A stretch of 64,000 nucleotides of DNA from Acanthamoeba sp. SK_2022b (GCA_027943245.1 JANDJZ010000060.1:1-64000); one strand, 5' to 3'; counted from the first letter of the stretch, positions 44,242-59,300 are shown. Notes: generated by a model from the letters alone, not told the origin. Numbers and translations are program-made.

Positions 44242-44254
44242 TTTTCGCGCCAAA
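44242..44254. promoter_or_regulatory. E2F-like site in the shared REXO2/DNA-PKcs promoter
   Basis: TTTTCGCGCCAAA matches the E2F/DP consensus TTTSGCGCSAAA and lies in the short gap between two divergent start codons. An inverted CCAAT (ATTGG, 44276-44280) lies between it and the DNA-PKcs ATG. Confidence 0.55.
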
Positions 44255-44306
44255 TTAGTTCTTGCAATTTCAATAATTGGATCAAGCAGCTCGCGGCACA
44301 CGAGGA

Positions 44307-47300
44307 ATGTCGGCCCTGCAGGCGGTGGAAAACTACCTGGCCGAGCTCAGTTTCCTCACTGTCGCGCAAAATGAAAACGCTTACGTCAATCCAACGGCAA
44401 TTGTCCAAGATTTGCAGCAGGCAGTGATAGGCGAGATCAATGAAGACCAACTTGGTACTAGCTAGCTCTATGTGCCACACAAAGCAGTGCAGCACGCTCA
44501 TAACTTTTGCCCTCACGGTTTAACCACGTTGCCATGTGCAGGCCTGGTTTCTTCCCTCATCTTCACCAGCGAGAATTCAATCCTTCGATTTCTTGAGAAA
44601 TCTGTCACGTTCCAGGTGCCGTGCCAATGTTGTCGCGAGAGCTATTGATCGTTGCCTAACCTAGAGTGTTGTTCGGATGCAGGACAAGAAGTTTGTGAAG
44701 ACGAAGGAAAACATGCTCATCTTCCTGGACGAGTTCATCACATTGCTTGGCAAGCGTGTGCAGGACTACGCGCTTGACATCAAGGTAGAGTGACAGTCTC
44801 ACAGAGAGCCTTGTGATCGTCCCTTACCCGCTTGCCTTCGCGTTGGTACAGCAAACGTGCCTCAATGTCTTTCGCCGAGAGCAATCCAACACGGTGAAGC
44901 AGGTCACGTTCAGTCCCATCATCAAGTTGATCAAGCTCAAGCTCCACGTGCTGGATGCGGACAAGCTCGCCGTGAAAGATATGTGTGAAATGTACACGCT
45001 TACCCTCCAATCACCACTACCACGCTTGTTCTCTGCCCACTTGCGACCTCCTTACGTTTGTGGGCAGGCTCATTCGCGAGTACATCAGCGGCAAGGCATC
45101 CCAAACAGGTTCGTTCTACACAACTAAACGACCTGCCTTGATTGGGTCTTCACCTGCTCAATCCGACTAACGTTTAAATGATCAGTTAAAGCGAACATGC
45201 TGCAGCTGTTGGGCTTCCTGTGCGAGTCGTTCCCCGGCGCCATGTACCAGCGCTCCTCGCAGCTACTTCAGATCTTTCTCGACAGCTTGAACAAGCAGTT
45301 CAAGGCCGAGAAGCCGGACATGAAGATCATCTCGGGTGGCATCCAGGGTTTGTGCTCGCTTCTCGTTCACTTCGAACACAACTTTCTCGAAGGTACGTCA
45401 GCCATTTCGTCTCGATTGAAGAACACACTTGCTGAGGACAGTCTTTATTGCTGATGGCAGTGCCCAAGAACGCCCAGCTAGTCTACAAATACATAAGCCT
45501 TGCCCTCGAGCCGCCTCCTCACCTCATTCGCTACGAGATCCCAAAATGTATGTAATCCCCCCTCCCCTCTCCCAAACCCACAAAGACGTTCTTCAATAAC
45601 GCTAACCTTTTGTGATAGCCGCACTCAAGTTCGTTACCACACACGGGTTCCTGATCAAGGAGTACCTCACAGAAGACAGCGAGAAGATGTACAAGAGGTA
45701 AGCCTGGTCCTGGCAAAGCAGCCATGTGTCGGTGCTTAACGACCACACGCCCTTTCTCCTTTCAAAAGGTTGTTTGCCCTCTGCACGCACAAGAATAGGA
45801 AGGTCCAGTACGCCGCGTTTCCAGCGCTGAAGGTCTTCTTCAAGCAAGTCGCTGGCGAGCTCGTGTCCGGCAACCGAAGTTTCGAAAGCAACAAGGAGAC
45901 ATTCAAGGTCTCGAATGACCTGCTGAAACCATGTGAAGCTCTTGTCTAACGCGACTAACGCTTGGCCATCCTACAGTTCTTTATGAAGAAGTTCTTCGAG
46001 CTGATCGACGGACAGACGGGAGGAGTCAATGAAGTGTCTATCGGTATCGTCGGGTTTGGTCACTTTGCTGCGCCCATCCAGATGTTTTTGGGAACCTACG
46101 AGCTGAAGAAGGTGCTCAATCGACTGTTCACGCTCAGCGAACGCTACATCTCGAGGTACCATTCTCCAATGAACGAAATTGGCAAGCTCGCGAGCTCAAG
46201 CTGACAGAAAGCTCTCGCCGAGCAGTTCCCCCGACCAAATTGGCGACACGATCCAGCACCTCTCTGGCTTCATCCTTTCCTTTGCCAACATATTGCTTGA
46301 GCTCAATACGGTTGACGTAGAGGAGCACTATCTCGACCATCTGGAGAAGGCCATAGGCGCATTCTTCATCATCTTCCCTCAACTGATCAAGGGTTAGTCT
46401 CACGCTCTTCTTGCCCTACCCCTTCCTCTTGTGCCTCGTGTTCTCACCGAATGAGTAACAACAGGTCCACAGAGACAAGAGTACTACGAGGCCATATCTC
46501 GACTTTTCGTCGCGCTGTACCCCAAGGGCTCCGCCTTGTCCGACTTGCTCTCTCGGATTGGTATGACCTGTCATATGGTCCCTTCTGGCGCCTCCTTGAC
46601 TGACGTGCCACACACGCTTTCCTTTTGTGCAGTCTTCCAGGGACTCACACTCACGTGCGCTCAGTCGCCCAATACGCCGCTGTACGGCCCCAGCGGAGAT
46701 CTACGTCCGGAGCAGCAGTACTTCAGGCTCTGGCAGAACCTGCTCGAGCCCATTCAGATGATCGACATCCAATTCTCGCCGGTACTGCTTCTATTGAGTC
46801 TCTTTACCACTCACCTGCCTACTTACCACTCGCCTGCCTACGCCTGCCTTCACAGGAGAACTACCGAGATCTGCGTTCAACCATCTACGATCAGCTGATG
46901 CAGGGAATCATCAAGATGCTTCGGCGCTTGAACATTGGCTACACTGTGCCCACCTCGGCTCCCCTGCCACCCACGGCTGCCGGAGAAGCAGCCTCCGGTG
47001 ACGATAAATCGAAGGCCGACCAGCAGACAGAAAAGAAAGGTGCGATCTTGTTCTGCTCAACCGATGCTACGGCAGGGTTCTTGGCTCAATCTTTGTGGCG
47101 GGGTACAGACGAGATCAAGGACAAAGGCAAGGAGAAGCATAAGGAAGAGGCTGATGCAGACAAGGCGGCCAAGCAGGAGGAAGAGGAGATCAGCACCGAG
47201 GGCGACCCAACGGCGTCGCTGCAGAACCTGCAACCCAACATCCCCAAGGACTACGAACTCTTCCTCAACCTGGTCGAGTTCTGCAAGAAGGTCCTGCTAC

Positions 47301-50300
47301 TCGAGTCAGCCAAAACCAAAGAGGGTAGCAGCGACTCCACCTCCTCCGTCAAGTCCGAACCCGATGTCGATCAGCAGGTCCTGCAAGTCAAAGAGGAGGA
47401 TACTCAAACCGCAGGTACCTACTTCCGATGACCACTATTTCAATGGCATATGACCGTCAGCTCTGCAGATCTCACACTTCGTCTGCTTGCTTCAGACAAA
47501 CGGCCACAGAAAGCGTTCTTCACGCGTTGGGTGTATCTGTTCGGCAGGGAGCTCATTGCCCGCTGTAATGAATACCCGCTCGTTTCAGGTACGTTACTGC
47601 CCGACGACTTGAAGGAGTGCACCTTTGACCTGAGCTTGTATTTTAAAAGGTTTCTACAAGCTGCTGAGCATCACTTTCAAGAACTGCGAGACTTTGAACT
47701 ACTTCCAGGGCATCTCTGAATCGTCCGCCAGAGAAGACAGGGCGGAGGGCAATCAAGCGGTAAGTTCACGTCTTTTTCTCACTCTCCTGGCACCATGTTG
47801 CTAATTATTATGTGGTGGGTCAGGAGGAGAGCTCGGGTGAAGTTGTCATCGTTCAGGACGACCTCGAGAACAAGCGCGTGTCCATGATACTCTTCAAGAA
47901 GTTCATCGCTGAGATACTCGTGCGCATACAGCAATACAAGGACGAACTGCTCGCCGCGTGTATCGGTACGCTCGTCGCTCTTACTCGTTGAGGCTTCCTC
48001 GCCGTGCTGATCGACATATCACATAAACTCCAGAATTGCTGCTCTCGGTGCCCAAGCAGTTCGTGCAGCTGGACCGCTTGGTTCCTGCACTTCAGACTGC
48101 GTTTAGAATTGGCCTCAGCTACATCCCCCTAGCGCAGGTGGGCCTCAACGCACTGGAACACTGGCTCGAGGTATGTATTCTGCTTAGGGCATGCCTCGTG
48201 TGTCCTGACCACACCCGTGCGTCTGTCAGGTTTTGCCCAGGGAGATGGTTACACCCCAGCTACCGTATATTTTGCCATCGCTCAACGACTACCTCAGCAA
48301 GGATTGGCTCGAAACGCGAGAGCAGGCTTTGATGGCTGATCTGGCCTACGAATCAGCTGCGGGCGGCAGGAGGAACAGGGCCTACTACATCGAAAAGCTG
48401 CTAAAGAAAGAAAAGCAAGGGAAGGTACGGCACCAGCTACCACCCTTAACATTTCAGTCGGCTTCCTACCCGCCGACGCAAAGCTCACGTTCCTGTTGTA
48501 TAGGAACCTGCCTCGGCGCTCCAATACCGGATCATTCGTTTGCTCGGACGTTTGGGCGGAGATAGCATTCACCTCATTGGCGCAGTCAACCTGATGGCCG
48601 CGGGAACCGAGTCCGAGATGGCCTGGGACACTGTGCCCCGGGTCAAGTTCGCAGTCCCCTTCCACGATATGAAGTCAGAGATCTACCTGGACGCCCTGCT
48701 ACCGCGCATTGTGGAGTTGGCCGAAAATGCAAGCGAGAGGCAGACCAAGGTCGCTGCTTGCGAGCTGCTCCATGCCGTCATTTTGTACATGGTCGGCACT
48801 AACGCGCATTCCTCGCGACGAGACGAAGATGGACCGGTACGCTCTTCCATCACTTAGTTGGACTGCTTCTAGCTAACCTCGCCAAGTGGTTCTCTGGAAA
48901 CGACAGACTCCGTTCTACAAGGTCTACCAAAAGATCTTCCCCTCGCTCATCAGGCTGGCCGTCGACATCGACCCGGTTACGCGACAGCTGTTTGAACCCT
49001 TGCTCTTCCAGCTGATCCACTGGTTCACCAAGAACGCAACGTTCGAAAATGCGGAAACAATGGCTCTCCTGGACGCCATCATCGCGGTACTATTTAGAAA
49101 AAACAACCTCCCTCCAGTCCACACTTTTGGCATGCAACGCTGACAATCCCGCGTCAGGCCGTGGGCAACGACACTGATGGCGCTCTCCGAGACTTTGCCG
49201 CCAAGTGCTTGGCCGAGTTTTTGAAGTGGTCCATCAAGCAAACAACGACCAAGGTACTTGCTGAACGCCCATGATAATAATCGATTTCGCAGTCGGGCTG
49301 CTCACACTCCTGCAATGTGTAGAAACAGCAGAAGGCGGCGGTGAACACAAAGTCTTTGCTCAAGCGATTGTACAGTCTGGCTCGTCATCCCAACCTACCG
49401 GCGATTGGGCAGTGCGCTGACCTTCCAACAAATCTATCGAGTCTTCCGAATCGAACCGAACTTGGTACTTGCTGCTCCCCTCTGCGTAGTTCCGTGGTTG
49501 CAGCGCTCATCTTTGGTGTGGGCTGGCAGACGGACGTGTTCGGTCTGGAAGTGCTGCACAACATCATCTTCTCGCTTTCGTTGGCGCACCATGACGACGC
49601 ATCGTTGGGAACGGCCGATCGTTTGGCCGCTGTCATTCTCGCATTCGCCCGAGTGTTGGTCCGCAACGCAAGCGCGCTGCTCAAACCCAACGCGCAGAGA
49701 AGGCAGCACCCAGATCTACGTGAGTTCATCGACTGGCTCTTTGCGGTACTGCATTTGATGACATATTCGAGCCAACCGACGCCGTTCGCTAATATTTATT
49801 TGCTGTTGCAGCAAACCGGAGCATTCGAAAGTCGCTGTCGGCTGGAATGCATGTCACTCATGAACGTACTGTGCCCTGCGCTTCCAGGTATATTGTGTCC
49901 CTCCCTCTTCATTTTGTGCTGTGCTGATGCCGTCACGTGCAGGCGTCAAGTCGGCTGGTGAATGGATTCAACAGAAGGTCGAGGCCCAGTCCAGATCATT
50001 GCTCATCTCCATCTTCGAGGCGACGGAAAAGAAGATCAAAGCGCCGGCGGCTAACAGCTTCTCGCGAGAGCGCATCCAATACTGGCTTACCAGTATGCAC
50101 ACGAGTCTGGACTGCTACGTCTGGCTCTTCGCCGAAGGCTACGCTTCGCCTCAGATTATCTTCGACGGTACACCTCTAACGACCTATCATTGTCTCGAGG
50201 GTTCTCCTGCTCACCCACCTTGCAGAGCCCAGCCAAGGCGAGGGCGTGCACTCGCAACTCCTGTCGTCACTGCACCACTTCATCACTCACTTTGCACTCA

Positions 50301-53300
50301 CCAACGAGGTACGTAGCTTGACAGTCACTGGTGCATGTAGACGCAGCGCTTATGGCCACTTCGTGCAGGAGATCGCCCAAAGCGAACGGTTCAAATCACT
50401 GACGCCGCGCGAGTTGGAGACGTACAACGAATTGAAGACGTCAGTCATATCCAGGCTGTTCCACTTCTGGGTGATCCTGCTGGACAGGTACTCTGATTCA
50501 TCTGCTACTGGTTCTTCATCGGCCAAGGGCAAGGCCAAAGCCCAAGCCCAAGCCGACGGTCCGGCCGGTTGGCTGGCAGACCAGGACGAAAAGCACAACG
50601 CACGGTTCTTCCAGCTCCTGTTCAGTTGCATGCTCTGCCCTACGGCTCCGTCGATCGGATACTCCTTTGATGAGCTCGAGCCACGAGACACCACCCACGT
50701 TACACCTTCCAACGCAGGTACGCACTGCAGGACTGGATTCAGTTTGCAATGTCGGCTCGTTGTCTTACAGTTTTTGTGCGCAGAAGCAAAACCAGGCCAA
50801 TCGGACAAGGCGAAGAGCAGGGTCTCTGCTCCTCCTCTTCGCTCGCTGACCACTCGACTATGCAAGCTCCTTCAGATGCGTTTGCCAGAAAAGGTACTGC
50901 AACAGAGTCCCTTTCTCTTTGGCCACTGTCATCGCACTCATCATCGGAATGGTAGACCTTGGCCGTGATGCGGAGGGAGTTGCGCCATGTGCTCGCACAG
51001 CCAGAGCACGCACTGCTGGCTGTCGACTTCTCCTCTGCCGCTTTCAACATCCAGACCATCACTCTGCTGATCCACGGCTACGAGCAGCTCCACGAGTGCA
51101 AGCTGCTCATCCCCTACTTGAGCTCGTCTTCAGACAGCGCTAAGGCATCGGCTCTTGGTGAACGGCAGAGTCCCCCACTTCACCAACACAACGTTAGAGG
51201 AGGAGCGATGTTAACGCTATTGTAATGGTTCAGGCTGATCACGGCTGTGTTCGATCATGCGTACAAGTACGACCCGCTGCAGCGTAGTGTCGCCGGCCAC
51301 CTTCTCCAGCTGGCCCTCGGCCTCGACGTGCCGGTCAAGGCTCTGCTCAAGTTCCTGCTGGTGCGTGGGGTTGCTGTTCGTTGGGTTCTCGCTGCCCTTC
51401 TTCATCTAACGTTCAACTTTCGTTCAGGACAAGACCGTGGTGCAGGAAATCGTGGCACAGGACGGGACTCAAGAGGCCATCATCCTGCCCGAGACCACGT
51501 CGATGGAGCACGACCACGAAGCCCAGCCGCAGGACGCGTCCACGCAGCAACAGGCCACTGGGGTGAAGCCCAAGAAGTCGACCAAGGGCGAGATCTTCTA
51601 CAAATACTTCCAGACGCAGATCGACGCGCAGATACTGAATAAGTTCGAGGACTTCGTCAAGCCGCTCATGTCCCTGCTGCAGAACAATGCGATCGTATTC
51701 CACATCCTGCTGAGCCTGATCGACAAACACATCAAGACCAAGGCTATCACACCCATCTCACAGAGACGAGCCTTTCTGAGGTACTGTCGGGCACCTTTGC
51801 TGTCTGGGCAAGTCTTGGTCACATTCGCTCACCCAGCTCGCTTGCGTTGCTTTCCCAGCCTTCTTCTGCCTCACTTGCAGCGTCTTGGCGTGTGGACCCA
51901 TACGGACTCGACTCGAGAGCAGAAGGAGAGCGCGCTCGAGTTTCTGATGAAGCTCTTGATGCTCGACTCGCACTTTATCCTCTCATCTGGCTCGTCTTCC
52001 AGTTCAAGCGCCGGTACGATTCAACTTGACTGTGCCGCTTGCCCCGTTCAAGCGAAGCGGAGCTCCCGCTGATGAATCGCTTTCTTCCCTTGTCACCAGC
52101 ATCGCACGGCGCAACTCCACACGTCGTGCCCTTCCTATGCAGCACGGTGGTATCCTTCCTCGAGCGTTCGCTGCCCCTGTCGTTCAAGAATCAAGTTTTC
52201 GACCTGCTGCCCCACCTCTTCAACAAGCACCTTCCCGACGAGCAGCGACGACTGGTACGTAATGCGTTCGGATACTCATTACCAAGTCCCGCCGGGAACC
52301 TTTGCGCTCACCTGCGTTCATGAAATTGACCGCCGTAGATCAAAGACAAGTTGGTCGAAGTTGCGATCTACGATTTCCCCACCAACTCAAAAGGTACGAA
52401 GAAGCGATGACGCTTCGTCGAAAGATTGGTCAACTCTTGTGCTGACTCTTGAGTTTGGTCTCCTCGTCGATTTCACAGATGTACCGAAGGGCTCCATCAT
52501 CTACACCGAGTACATCAACGCGCTCAACAAGCTGCTGCGAGTGCTCGTTCAAACGGGAAGCGTGGAGCTACTGCACGTCTTATTTCCGATTTTGCGGGAG
52601 CAGAACCACGTACACGAGGCGGCCATCTCCCAGGCCATCCAAGCCTTCATTACTCGCCTCTCTTCCGATGACGCGGCAGCCGAGGAGGCCTTCACTCTGT
52701 GCTTCGAAGCATTCCTGGTATTGATGTCTGCTCTGCAGCGCGGTGCCCCTATTCTTTAGGCCTTGGGCTAAAATCCGTCTTGGGCTACGAATCACAGGAC
52801 ATGCGGAATCAGGACCATCTCCGGTTCACTCTGGTGACCGCGTTGTGCGTGCCGATCATCCACGTGATGCCGACAATGCTGCAGATCCAGGTCTTCAGCA
52901 AACACATCTGCACACTCATGGATATCGTTCTCAGCGGCGAGGAGAGCGACAAGCAGGACAAGGGGACGCCCAAGACCAAAGGTAAGTGCATAGCACGCTT
53001 TCCCATCGCGACAAGGGCCTGTCGTCTGCTTCTTTCTATTTCTCAAATTGTGGCTTAGGCAGGGACAGTCAGATGGATCTCGAGGAACAGAACGAAGAGG
53101 AGCAAAGGAGCAACCTCATCCAACGGATTTGCGCCTTCTCTTTGGTCGAGGCTCTCTACGCGGCTTTGCCCGGTAACACAATAAGAAAGTCGATCAACAC
53201 GATCTACGCCAAGACCAAGCTCCGCAAGAAGGACGCCGACGTCAAGGCACGACGCTGCCCCTCAATTGACTGCGCTTGTCTCTTCATGATGAATGACTCC

Positions 53301-56300
53301 CAACTCTGTGGGGGGTTGACCGGCTACAGGGCAATGAGCTCACCAGCGACATCATGAGGGCAACGCACGCCATCTACACGCGCAAGGGGGTCAAGGAAGA
53401 GGCTCGCGAACGGGACGCGTCCCAGAGCCAGATGGAAGGGCTGGACGCCGAACCGGTGCTGGCCGAAGAAACCGCCAACTCGAAGGCGGAGGACAAATCG
53501 TCCCGAGGTAGCGGCAGCCTACTCCAACACACAGCATGAACCGCATACTGATCATTGGTTCCTTATATGCACGCACGCACGCACCACAGGACAGTGGTTG
53601 CACCAGCTGCAGTTGGAGCTGAATCAAACCGCCTACGGCGCGCTGGCCTCGGTGATCCGCTGCACACAAACAAAGGAGAACTTCTTCAACGTCTTCCTGT
53701 TCAAAGGTAAGATAGCAAACCTCACCCTTCCCGAGCTTATGCCATGCTCATGAGAACTTCTTGTCGCTCGAGCAGAGTCGTGGGACAACATCATCGACCT
53801 GAAGACCAGACACCAGTTCCCGGTGGAGACCAACTTCCCTCTGGCCCAGCAATTCGTAGCCTCGCTTCGCACACAAAAGAAGGAGGGCGACAAGGGCGCC
53901 AGCACCGGAGTGAAGGGAGACAGACGCTACATGTCGTCCTCTCAGTACTTCGCCGACAGCTCGCTCAGCCAAGACGTGTCGCAGAGCTCTTTCTTTGGTG
54001 GGAGCGGCGACAACGAGGACTCCCAGACCAACGAGGAGGTGATCCACGTGCCCGATAAGTCGCAAGTGAAGACGGTTGAGACCGCCAGCTCCGAGGGTAT
54101 GCCTGCAGGCCCAACTATGAGCTTGTTGCGGGAAGGCTAACATTGGGGGCCACTATGTGATTTCAGTGCCCGAGCTTGAGCTGGATGCGCTGAATAGCAA
54201 CCCATGCATGCCCAGCATCTTGGCCATCATCGACTACCTGGTCTCGCCGGCCTTTGCCGCAGCCGCGGGCGGCGAGTCCCAGAAGGAGACAAGCAGCAGC
54301 GCCAAACAAAAGGACAAGGAGAAGGAGATCCCCAAGTGGATGTCCTTCCTACTTGCCAAGATAACCGCAGCGGGTAACGCATCAACATACCCATCCTACT
54401 TGGTACGGCACAGGCTCACCTTCACCCTGTGACAACTGAAACAGAAACGCATGGCAACGTGAGACAGTTCATCGCCAAGATTGTGATCAACAGGCCAGAC
54501 GTATTCAAGGTACAGTGGTCGATAGGAGTGCCACCTTGATCAAATTGGAGCTGTATTTGTTGACTGTGCCGTTCCGAAAAAAAGGACTTCGCGTCGACGT
54601 GGTTCGAGCCGCTGGCGCGGTTGGTGGTCTCGAAAGACAACGGCGGCAACGGATTCAACTATTTCGTGCGCGACATCTGCCTCCTATTCCTGCGATGGGA
54701 TCACTTCGCGCCGGCCGTCCACCAAAAGCCGATTGTCAACGCTTTCATGGTATGCCGTCCTCTCCTTTCCCATGCGCTCTGGCCAGCCGGAGGCAATATC
54801 TGATAGTCCATAACTGGTACAGGAATACTTGATCAGATCCGCGGCCTACCCCAAGCCAACCGTCGGGCAGGCCAACATTGAAATCATCAAGCTCTTCTTC
54901 GAGCGGTGGAAGGGCCGATTCGATGTCTCCAAGGTTCGCTGCTCTGACCCTTCGTTTGCGCTGGTCTTGAGTCCCTTCCTGAACTCCATGTGCGTGCATG
55001 CGTGGTCCAGAAAATCATCGTCCGGTACATCTCGTACGACCTCAAGAACAAGAACATGCGATTGTGCCGCGTGACGGGTCTACAGTTGCTGGGAATCATC
55101 ATCGCCAACGGCTTCCCTCCATACGATCCCAAGAGAGACGGCGAGATATCCGAGTTCAATTTCTTCGAACGGTACGTCTCTTTGACATGCCGCGTACCCC
55201 ACTGTGGCGCGGCCCTCATCGCGGCGGTGATGTGTCCAGGTTTCTGTCCAACCTCACTATTCCAGTGAAGCAAGTCTATTGCGCTACAGCGGAGGTGTGC
55301 GGACTCGCCCTGAAGCAGCTTTGGGAAAAGAAGCAGTCGGCAGGCGAGGTGGATTCGGTATTGACATTCTTCTTTGCACAATTGCATAAGCATAGCTCAC
55401 ACGCCTGCCTGCAGCAAGGGGAGGATTACTCGCAGTCGCAGTCCAGCCAGAGCTCCCGCCAAACGCACTTTGAACAGCTGCTGCAGGACCGGATCAACGG
55501 AATGTTTGCCAAGGCACAGCACGAGCTCGTGCTGAACTGCCTGACGCACGTCGCCATGCACTTCCCTCCCTTTGTGGACAAGTTCTTCCTCCGCCTCTTC
55601 GATACTTTGCCCAAGCTCACCAACGAGTTGAAGGTTCCGCCCCTTTCCTTTCGCTATCTGCGTACATTGAACCAGTCTGATCCAACATGCACAAACCTTT
55701 CCCCCCCCTCAGGAAATGGCACTGCAGCTCATCCTGCTGCGAACGCAGAAGCCACAGGCCGCTGAGGAGGCACAGGAGGACAGGATGGACGAGGAAACTC
55801 CGCTGGTCGATAAGCGCGGCAAGGGCAAGGAGAAGGAGCAGCCGGCGGGCAGCCACACGTCGTTCCCCACCATCACCCAGACGCTGTCGCTCACCGCGTC
55901 CGACGACTCGTCCACGCCGTCGGCGTCTTCCGCCAGAGACCCGGCACAGATGCTCTTCATTCGGTTGCAGCCGGTGCTGCCCCAGTTGCTCACGCACAGG
56001 GATGAGGAGAGCCAGCTACTCGTAATCAAGATCATCTACTCGCTGCTGCCCTCGCTTACCTATACGCATGTCCTGTCCTTCCTGGAGCCGCTGCTCCTGA
56101 CCTTTGCCGCGCACAGCAGCGACAACCTGCGTGCGGCCTACTACGACATCATTGTGTGGCTCTATGAGAACAGCTACGAGCTCAAGGGCAGCGACCTGCT
56201 TCGCGAGTACTTGCTGCGAGGTAAAACAGATGGAGGCTCACACTGCTTTCGAATGATTAGCGCTTCGGCCTAACCGATGTGGTTGTGGGATCGGGGCAGG

Positions 56301-59300
56301 TCTCACGGACTCGGCCAAGAACATCCGCGAGAAGCTGTTGGCTTTCTGGGACGATCCAGCCCGGCTGGACTACGACTCGGTGAATCGACTCAAGCAGACC
56401 CTTACGTATGCGCGTTTTCGAGACCCACGCTCCATAACACATTTTATTGTATAGGACGCGTTCTCACGCTCACTGCCTTCTCCTGCTTGCGGTTGGCGTA
56501 CAGCACGCTTTACTCCCCAGACGTCGAGAGCAGCTGGCTGCACTACGCGACGTACCTGCTTCTGAGCCAGACGACCAGATCACCCGACTTTGAACGGTAC
56601 GGCTCACTGCACGCGCCTGCGATGGGAAACCAATGCGTCGCTGAATAGCGCGTTGTCCCTGCCAGGACGCTCTTTGAGCCTCTGACGGACTGCGAGTTCA
56701 AGGAGTACAACCTGGACTTTTCGAGCCAAGGGCACAGCTTTTCGCACATGACGCCCTTCTACTCACAGGGCTCCCAGCAGAGCCAGTCGCAGGGCATGGA
56801 CGACATGTCCGCCTCGCAGGACGGTGGCGGTACACATTGCGGCCCCTCCCCCCTGTGCGTTTGGCGTCTGTTCCCTCACGCCTGGCCGCCTTGTCCTGGC
56901 GCTCTGGTCCACAGGCTTTGGCGGCCTCAGGGCGACGCAGACGGGTCATACCTACGGCACCAATGCCTCGGTGCTCTCCTCGTCCGTCGGGCTGGGATTC
57001 AATTGGATGGAGCTCGGCCCGACACCCCTCGCCGGTGGCGCTTCGACGCAAGGCGGACCTCCGTCATCGCAAGCCAAACGGATGGCCCATGGGTACGCGC
57101 TCCCGTCCACACTGACACGGAGAATGCCAAGCGGTGGCTGTGGTGACCCATTGTGCGCACGTTCAGGGGCATGCACAAGCCGATGCCGGTTGCGACCTTC
57201 CGTCGGCCAATGGAAACGCCCACTCAAGCCGGCGCCGAGCCATCGTCGACACAGAGCGCGGTGACGTTCGCCGTGCCGGTGCTGCCGTCGTCGGGTCGCA
57301 TCCCCAGGCGATTCACGGCCACCCCAGCCGCGTCGCAGGGCGACGCAGCAGGCAGCTCGCAGACCAAGGACTACCACTTTTCGCATTCTCAATACCGCCG
57401 TCGCAAGAAGCGCGAGGCCACACGACTCCGCCAGAAGGAATCACGCAAGTAAGTCATTTCCCTCCAACTGGTGGCCTTTGGTGTGAAATGCCTTGACCGA
57501 CACCATTGTTCGACTGGAATGCTCTGCCTAGGCACAATATCAGTATCATCCGCAAGTACCGCGTGGGCGAGCTGCCCGACGTGCAGATTAAGCCTTCCGA
57601 GCTCATCGCCCCGCTGCAGGTAAGCCGTGGTCGGCTGATCCACCCGCAGCCGCGTCTCCGCGTTTCACTCACTTCCCTGATCGCCGCTCCGCAGCTCCTC
57701 GCGCAGAGGGATCCCTCTGTTGCACGCGTCGTCTTCTCGTCCCTCTTTGAGGCCGTGCTTGCCAACGTGCCGGAAGACGAGAGGGAGGAGACGCGCGACG
57801 AGGTCCAGACCATGCTCCAGCGTCTCCTTTCGCGGTACTCACTCACCGGTCCAGTGCTCACCCTTGGCCCTCCGCCCTCACGATTGATGTGCGCGCGTCG
57901 CGTCGCGCCGCGTCGTTTTGGGCTCTAGAACGCGCCATGATGCTGCCTTCGTGGCGTGCATACATCGGATCTGTTTCCAAGAGGGCTCGTCGGTCATCGC
58001 TGACCAGGCGGCCAACAAGAAGACCAAGATGGAGTTCGAGATGCCGCCCGCTCTCATTGGCGATACCAGCATGAAGAGCCTCAACTTCCACACGGGCGTG
58101 ATGCTCCTCGAAAAGCAGATCCTCAAGGTGCCCCCCCCTCCTGCTCGGCATCTGCCAAAGAGCCCACGACTAATCTGGGTCGCTGTGCTTGCTGCTGCTG
58201 CCCAGGGCACGACGAAGCGGGTGGCCAAGCGCAGGAAGGGCCCATCCCAGCAGGACAAGCCCACAGATACGCTCCAGGATGCTTGGGGTCAGCTGGCCCG
58301 CCTCTACAAGTACGTGCGCCACGGTGGCAGATAGATTCGCTCGCGATCACGCGCAGGCGCTGAACTGTCGGCCCACAGGTCATTGGGCGAGGAGGACGTG
58401 CTGCTGGGCCTGTACGAGAAGCACATCAGTCGGCAGCAACTCACCAAGCAGGCGTTGGAGGCCGAATTGCAGGGCGACTATATCAGGGCCCTCAATATTT
58501 ACGAAGAGGCCACGCAGCACGCCGCCGAGGGCAGGGACTGGAGCGAGAGCGAAGGTACTCCTCCTCCCTTTGTTGCTGGCCGTGGTGAAGCAACAGGTGG
58601 GGCTGAAACCTTGCATGCCCTGTCTCCTTCTCTTTCTATTCCCTCTCAAAGAGGGAGGAGGAGCTCCGAGTGAACAGGAGATGGACCTGTGGGAAAACGG
58701 TCGCTTGGAATGTTTGGCTAAGCTCACCAAGTGGGACGACCTCGCGGCCAACACCCTGGAGGAGGTCGAGCACGACACCAGTCGGTACGCCTTGGTGCTT
58801 TCGATGCACGCGTCGTTGGCCCGCTGCTCACTGCCCCGTGCTACAGGCTGTTCGAGGAGCGCTACGCCGATCCCTACCTGTCCTACTTCATCGTGTCTCA
58901 CTCGAAGGTGAAACAGCGATGGCCAGACTTGTGGCACTTTGTCGATGCGGCCAACAACGCTCCTCATACAAGTACGGCCGTATTCTTTTCCCCCCACCCA
59001 CATGCTCTGATCTATGGACGTGTGCGGGCTATTGGCGAGTATCAGGTGGCTGGCGAAACAAACTGGAGTCAGAGTTCCTGCCCGAGCTGGCGCTGGTGTC
59101 GGTCACGAGGGACGACCTGGATCGCGCGCGCTACTACGTCAACCAGTACTTTGCCCACTTCCTGGCCAAATGGGCCTCCCTCCACCCGCTCGCGCATGCC
59201 GGGCGCCACCTCAAGCTCCAGTCCGTACAGCGAGTCGTCGAGCTCGAAGAGTTCCTCGACTTTGCCAGGTGCCTGCCCTACGCTGAACCGATTGAAGTTG

